Assembly (NCBI GenBank): GCA_050184225.1
Contig: JBFXAN010000008.1
Span: 4,676 to 68,675 of the forward strand
Reading direction: 5' to 3'
Source of the DNA: JBFXAN01 sp050184225
Lineage (GTDB): Bacteria > Chloroflexota > Dehalococcoidia > CAUJGQ01
Length of the DNA stretch: 64,000 bases
Position 1 is the stretch's first letter, and every line of letters begins with the position of its first letter. Position numbers and translations under genes: made by a program. A model generated the notes under the pieces. That model was given only the letters and a program-made list of their open reading frames with translations, ran no database searches and was not told where the DNA came from. Positions 61,589-64,000 of this stretch are shown here, piece by piece.

Positions 61589-61726
61589 TGTCCATGCTCC
61601 TTGACATTGGTTACGAATCGAAAGGTGTGAAGCATATGCTCCTATTTCAGTTTACATAGAGCCGGATGGGTGTTTCACTCTCCGTGGGGAGTAGTCGCCG
61701 GCAATCGATCGCCTGGAGGCGCATGC

Positions 61727-61933
61727 ATGACAGGTTCCCAATTGGACGCGGACGCGGTCCGCGCCGAGGAGCGCGAGGCGATCCTCAGGCTATCGCGTGG
61801 TGTCGCCGGCAAGGCGGCGCGTGCTGCGGGCTACAAGGATGCGGCTGAAGTTTCGGAGAACTTCATCTCGATGGTGCTGACGGAAGCGTTCGCCGCCCGC
61901 GACCAGGAACTGCAGCAGCAACAAGATTCGTAA
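61727..61933 (+). CDS. Small helical protein of unknown function
   Basis: A 68-residue frame from ATG 61727. It is mostly helical and charged: DADAVRAEEREAILRLSRGV, GKAARAAGYKDAAEVSENFI, then a Gln-rich end (ELQQQQDS). It is divergent from hsp20 and converges on the CocE-like gene. The composition is coding-like but short, so confidence is moderate. Confidence 0.55.
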   Translation: MTGSQLDADAVRAEEREAILRLSRGVAGKAARAAGYKDAAEVSENFISMVLTEAFAARDQELQQQQDS

Positions 61934-61967
61934 GCATGGGCCTGAGCGCGAAGGGCCTCGGTTACCC

Positions 61968-62043
61968 TGTCATCCTGAGCGACAGCGAAGGATCTCGGAC
62001 GACATCAGACCTCAGAGATCCTTCGCTGTCGCTCAGGATGACA
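61968..62043. repeat. 29-bp perfect inverted repeat (hairpin) between converging genes
   Basis: TGTCATCCTGAGCGACAGCG plus AAGGATCTC (61968-61996) is mirrored perfectly at 62015-62043 around an 18-base loop. The TCATCCTGAGCGACAGCGAA core is a widespread miniature-repeat sequence. It lies between a plus-strand stop (61933) and a minus-strand stop (62064), where it could serve as a bidirectional terminator. Confidence 0.92.
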
Positions 62044-62063
62044 AGAGTTCTCGCGTCTGTAGA

Positions 62064-63899
62064 TCAAACGCTTGGGATGATCGGCAGGACGATCTGCGTC
62101 GGATGCTGCGCATCGTGGACGACCGTGTTGTGCGCGACGACAGTGCGGCGATGCTGACCGAGCGGGTCGCCGGTGTTCGGATTGACGTCAAAGCGGGGGA
62201 AGTTGCTGGATGATACGTCGAGCCGGATGCGGTGACCGCGGGCAAAGCGATTGCTGGTTGGATAGAGCGTGATCGTCAACTCCACCACCTCACCCGGTGT
62301 GAGCAACTCGGCTGTGGTGCGGTCGTTGCGATAGCGGGCGCGGATGATCGAGTCGCCGATATTCATCGCGTAGCCGTCCGGGTAGTCGGCGTTGGACGGA
62401 TACACGTCGAGCAGTTTCGCGGTGAAGTCGGTATCGACGCACGACGAAGAAGCCCAGAGCCGGACCTCGATCGGGCCGGTGACTTCCAGGTCTTCGGTCA
62501 GCGGCGAGGTTTGAAAGACGAGCACGTCCGGCCGTGCCGCGAGCGGCAGGCTATCCCTGGCGCCGAAGACAGCGGGACCGCTCCGCTGGTCGAACGCGCC
62601 GTTCGGCAGAATCTCATACCCGACGGAGATATTGCCGCCGATCGTCGGCACCGGATCGCGGGGGTCATAGGCATAGGTGGTCGAACCGCCATCGGCGGGC
62701 GGCGGTTCCGGCGAGAGGGTTCCGTCACGATACGCGAAGTACGGGGTGTAGCGGGTGCGGGCCAGCGGCCATTCCTGCTCCGAGCGCCAGCGGCCGCCGT
62801 GCTGCAGGCGTCCCTCGGTGTTCTTCCGGCCGCTGCCGCCACCCATCACGAAGATCCGCACCGGCGGCTCGTCGTCGATCCCGGTTGCCAGCCCCTTGAG
62901 CCAGCGATCGAACCAGCGCAGGCGAAAGCTGTCGTAGCCGTCCATCGGCGCGTCCTGGCCGAAATCGACATCGCCGGACCAGGATTGCGCCATCGTCGCG
63001 ACGCCGTGGACCCATGGTCCCATGATCAGGCGGATCGGACCGCGCTTGCGCCGGCTGAGCTCGACGAACATATCCGTGGTGGAGCGGTCGTAGGAGTCGT
63101 ACCAGCCGCCGAGCAGATAGACGGGGACATCGGCGTGATCGTCCCAGTATTCCTCGGCGGTATAACCGGGACGCTTCCAATACTCGTCGTAATCGCCGTG
63201 CGCGATCACATCGGTGATCCAGCGCTCGTAGCTGGGCAGGTGCCGGAGCGGTGAGGCTCCGGGCCGGATCGGCAGGCGCGTCAGCCACTCGCGCAGGTTC
63301 GCCCGCTCACGCTGGAGCATCAGGTAGAGCGGGCGGTCCGCCGCTGCTTCCTTCGACGTACGCGCCATCTCGAAGGCGTAGATCAGAAAGCGAAGCTCGG
63401 CGGCGCCGCCCTGGCGCATGGCGCTGGTGTGATAGTTGGACATGCCCTCGGAGACGAACATCGCCGCGAGGCCCGGCGGGCTGAGGCAGGCGAGCGCTGT
63501 CTGGTCGGAGCCAGAATAGGAGAGGCCGATCGTGCCAAACCGACCATCGCCGCCCGCGAGGGTGTGCAACCAGCGGGCGGTGTCCTCACCGTCCGGCCCT
63601 TCATCGGCGAACGCATACCACTCACCTTCACTGGCGAAGCGGCCGCGCACATCCTGGAGGACGACGACGTAGCCGTGCCGCGCGAAGAACTTTGCCGTGG
63701 CGGTGAGGTCGAGACGCCGCTTGTTGTAGGGCGTGCGTTCGAGTAAGACGGGGAATTGGCCCGCGACGGCGCGCCCACCCACTGCCGGCCGATAGATATC
63801 GGCGGCGAGGTGCACGCCGTCGCGCATCGCGACGAGGATGTCGTCTTCGCGAACCCAGTCGAATTGCTGATGGGAGCCTTGGTATGGCGTTGTCGGCAT
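62064..63899 (-). CDS. CocE/NonD-family hydrolase (alpha/beta hydrolase with C-terminal jelly roll)
   Basis: A 611-residue hydrolase. The N-terminal alpha/beta-fold has DGVHLAADIYRPAVGGRAVA, YVVVLQDVRGRFASEGEWYA, and the nucleophile elbow TIGLSYSGSDQTALACLSPP. A helical cap follows, then WVHGVATMAQSWSGDVDFGQ near the His position. The C-terminal jelly-roll domain (VELTITLYPTSNRFARGHRI) ends at VLPIIPSV. Such enzymes cleave esters or peptides, as in cocaine esterase or X-Pro dipeptidyl-peptidase relatives. ATG 63899 is preferred to 63929 because of the ribosome site. Confidence 0.92.
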   Translation of the reverse strand: MPTTPYQGSHQQFDWVREDDILVAMRDGVHLAADIYRPAVGGRAVAGQFPVLLERTPYNKRRLDLTATAKFFARHGYVVVLQDVRGRFASEGEWYAFADEGPDGEDTARWLHTLAGGDGRFGTIGLSYSGSDQTALACLSPPGLAAMFVSEGMSNYHTSAMRQGGAAELRFLIYAFEMARTSKEAAADRPLYLMLQRERANLREWLTRLPIRPGASPLRHLPSYERWITDVIAHGDYDEYWKRPGYTAEEYWDDHADVPVYLLGGWYDSYDRSTTDMFVELSRRKRGPIRLIMGPWVHGVATMAQSWSGDVDFGQDAPMDGYDSFRLRWFDRWLKGLATGIDDEPPVRIFVMGGGSGRKNTEGRLQHGGRWRSEQEWPLARTRYTPYFAYRDGTLSPEPPPADGGSTTYAYDPRDPVPTIGGNISVGYEILPNGAFDQRSGPAVFGARDSLPLAARPDVLVFQTSPLTEDLEVTGPIEVRLWASSSCVDTDFTAKLLDVYPSNADYPDGYAMNIGDSIIRARYRNDRTTAELLTPGEVVELTITLYPTSNRFARGHRIRLDVSSSNFPRFDVNPNTGDPLGQHRRTVVAHNTVVHDAQHPTQIVLPIIPSV

Positions 63900-63904
63900 C
63901 ACGG

Positions 63905-64000
63905 AACCCCTCCCCCGACCCCGCCCCAAGGCGTTGGGGCGGGGAGGTCTCTTCTGCCCTCACCCCCGGCCCCCTCTCCCAAGGCGGGGAGAGGGGAGCC
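63905..64000. repeat. GC-rich palindromic repeats at the window end (copy F)
   Basis: Two units are seen: CCCCTCCCCCGACCCCGCCC with GGGGCGGGGAGG (about 63905-63945) and CCTCACCCCCGGCCCCCTCT with GGCGGGGAGAGGGGAGCC (about 63958-64000). They resemble the GC-rich repeat family elsewhere in the window, and the second unit runs to the edge, so its full extent is unknown. Confidence 0.75.

Overview
The window is GC-rich, gene-dense bacterial chromosome. Family content points to Chloroflexota, probably a Thermomicrobia or Sphaerobacter-like aerobic heterotroph: a DUF3090 protein, a CIRCE-controlled groEL standing alone, several Uma2 proteins, a MoxR/DUF58/transglutaminase cluster, SecA with a SEC-C tail, and families of GC-rich palindromic intergenic repeats. 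The taxonomic placement is inference. No rRNA, tRNA or CRISPR array was seen.

Region 1 (1-11.5 kb) is a leucine-type acyl-CoA catabolism cluster on the + strand: MccB-type carboxyltransferase, methylglutaconyl-CoA-hydratase-like crotonase, a cupin, the biotin-carrying MccA subunit and an acyl-CoA dehydrogenase-family flavoprotein, closed by a 16-bp-stem terminator. Accessory genes are mixed in: two SnoaL-like genes (one frameshifted), a TetR regulator with a nested 32-bp dyad, a small toxin-like pair and an MpaB-like oxygenase. An N-terminal relic of mccB lies upstream of the intact gene and a C-terminal relic downstream, so the intact copy sits inside the remains of another.

Region 2 (11.5-24.5 kb) holds housekeeping and signalling genes: DUF1059, O6-alkylguanine-DNA methyltransferase, an AarF/UbiB-like kinase with a changed KxGQ motif, split ADP-forming acyl-CoA synthetase subunits, cysteine desulfurase, a GAF-GAF histidine kinase, a PEP mutase-family enzyme and a large NB-ARC/LuxR regulator.

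Region 3 (24.5-31 kb) is a proteostasis island: CIRCE-groEL, an unknown 148-aa gene, Hsp20 and Lon, then Uma2. A second Hsp20 lies at 61 kb.

Region 4 (31-42 kb) has a phage-like small gene, an alpha/beta hydrolase, an SGNH lipoprotein, the MoxR-DUF58-transglutaminase-agmatinase operon (the transglutaminase has Ser where Cys is expected), a VapBC-like pair and a broken NpmA/KamB-like 16S rRNA A1408 methyltransferase.

Region 5 (42.2-47.7 kb) is the most unusual locus. A cyclic-nucleotide-binding-fold protein overlaps a 1058-residue fusion of a membrane iron-sulphur module, a 2Fe-2S-like ferredoxin, an FAD/NAD(P) reductase and an FHA domain. Next comes a Ser/Thr kinase whose C-terminus has a zinc ribbon and a histidine-bearing membrane domain. 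This reads as a phospho-controlled membrane electron-transfer system.

Region 6 (47.8-64 kb) holds an APH(6)-like kinase, RsgA, an aminotransferase, a secreted alpha-galactosidase-like enzyme, tandem nucleotidyltransferases, an IS21-like miniature element, SecA, Uma2, an amidohydrolase, DUF3090, Hsp20 and a CocE/NonD hydrolase, with several families of inverted repeats between them.
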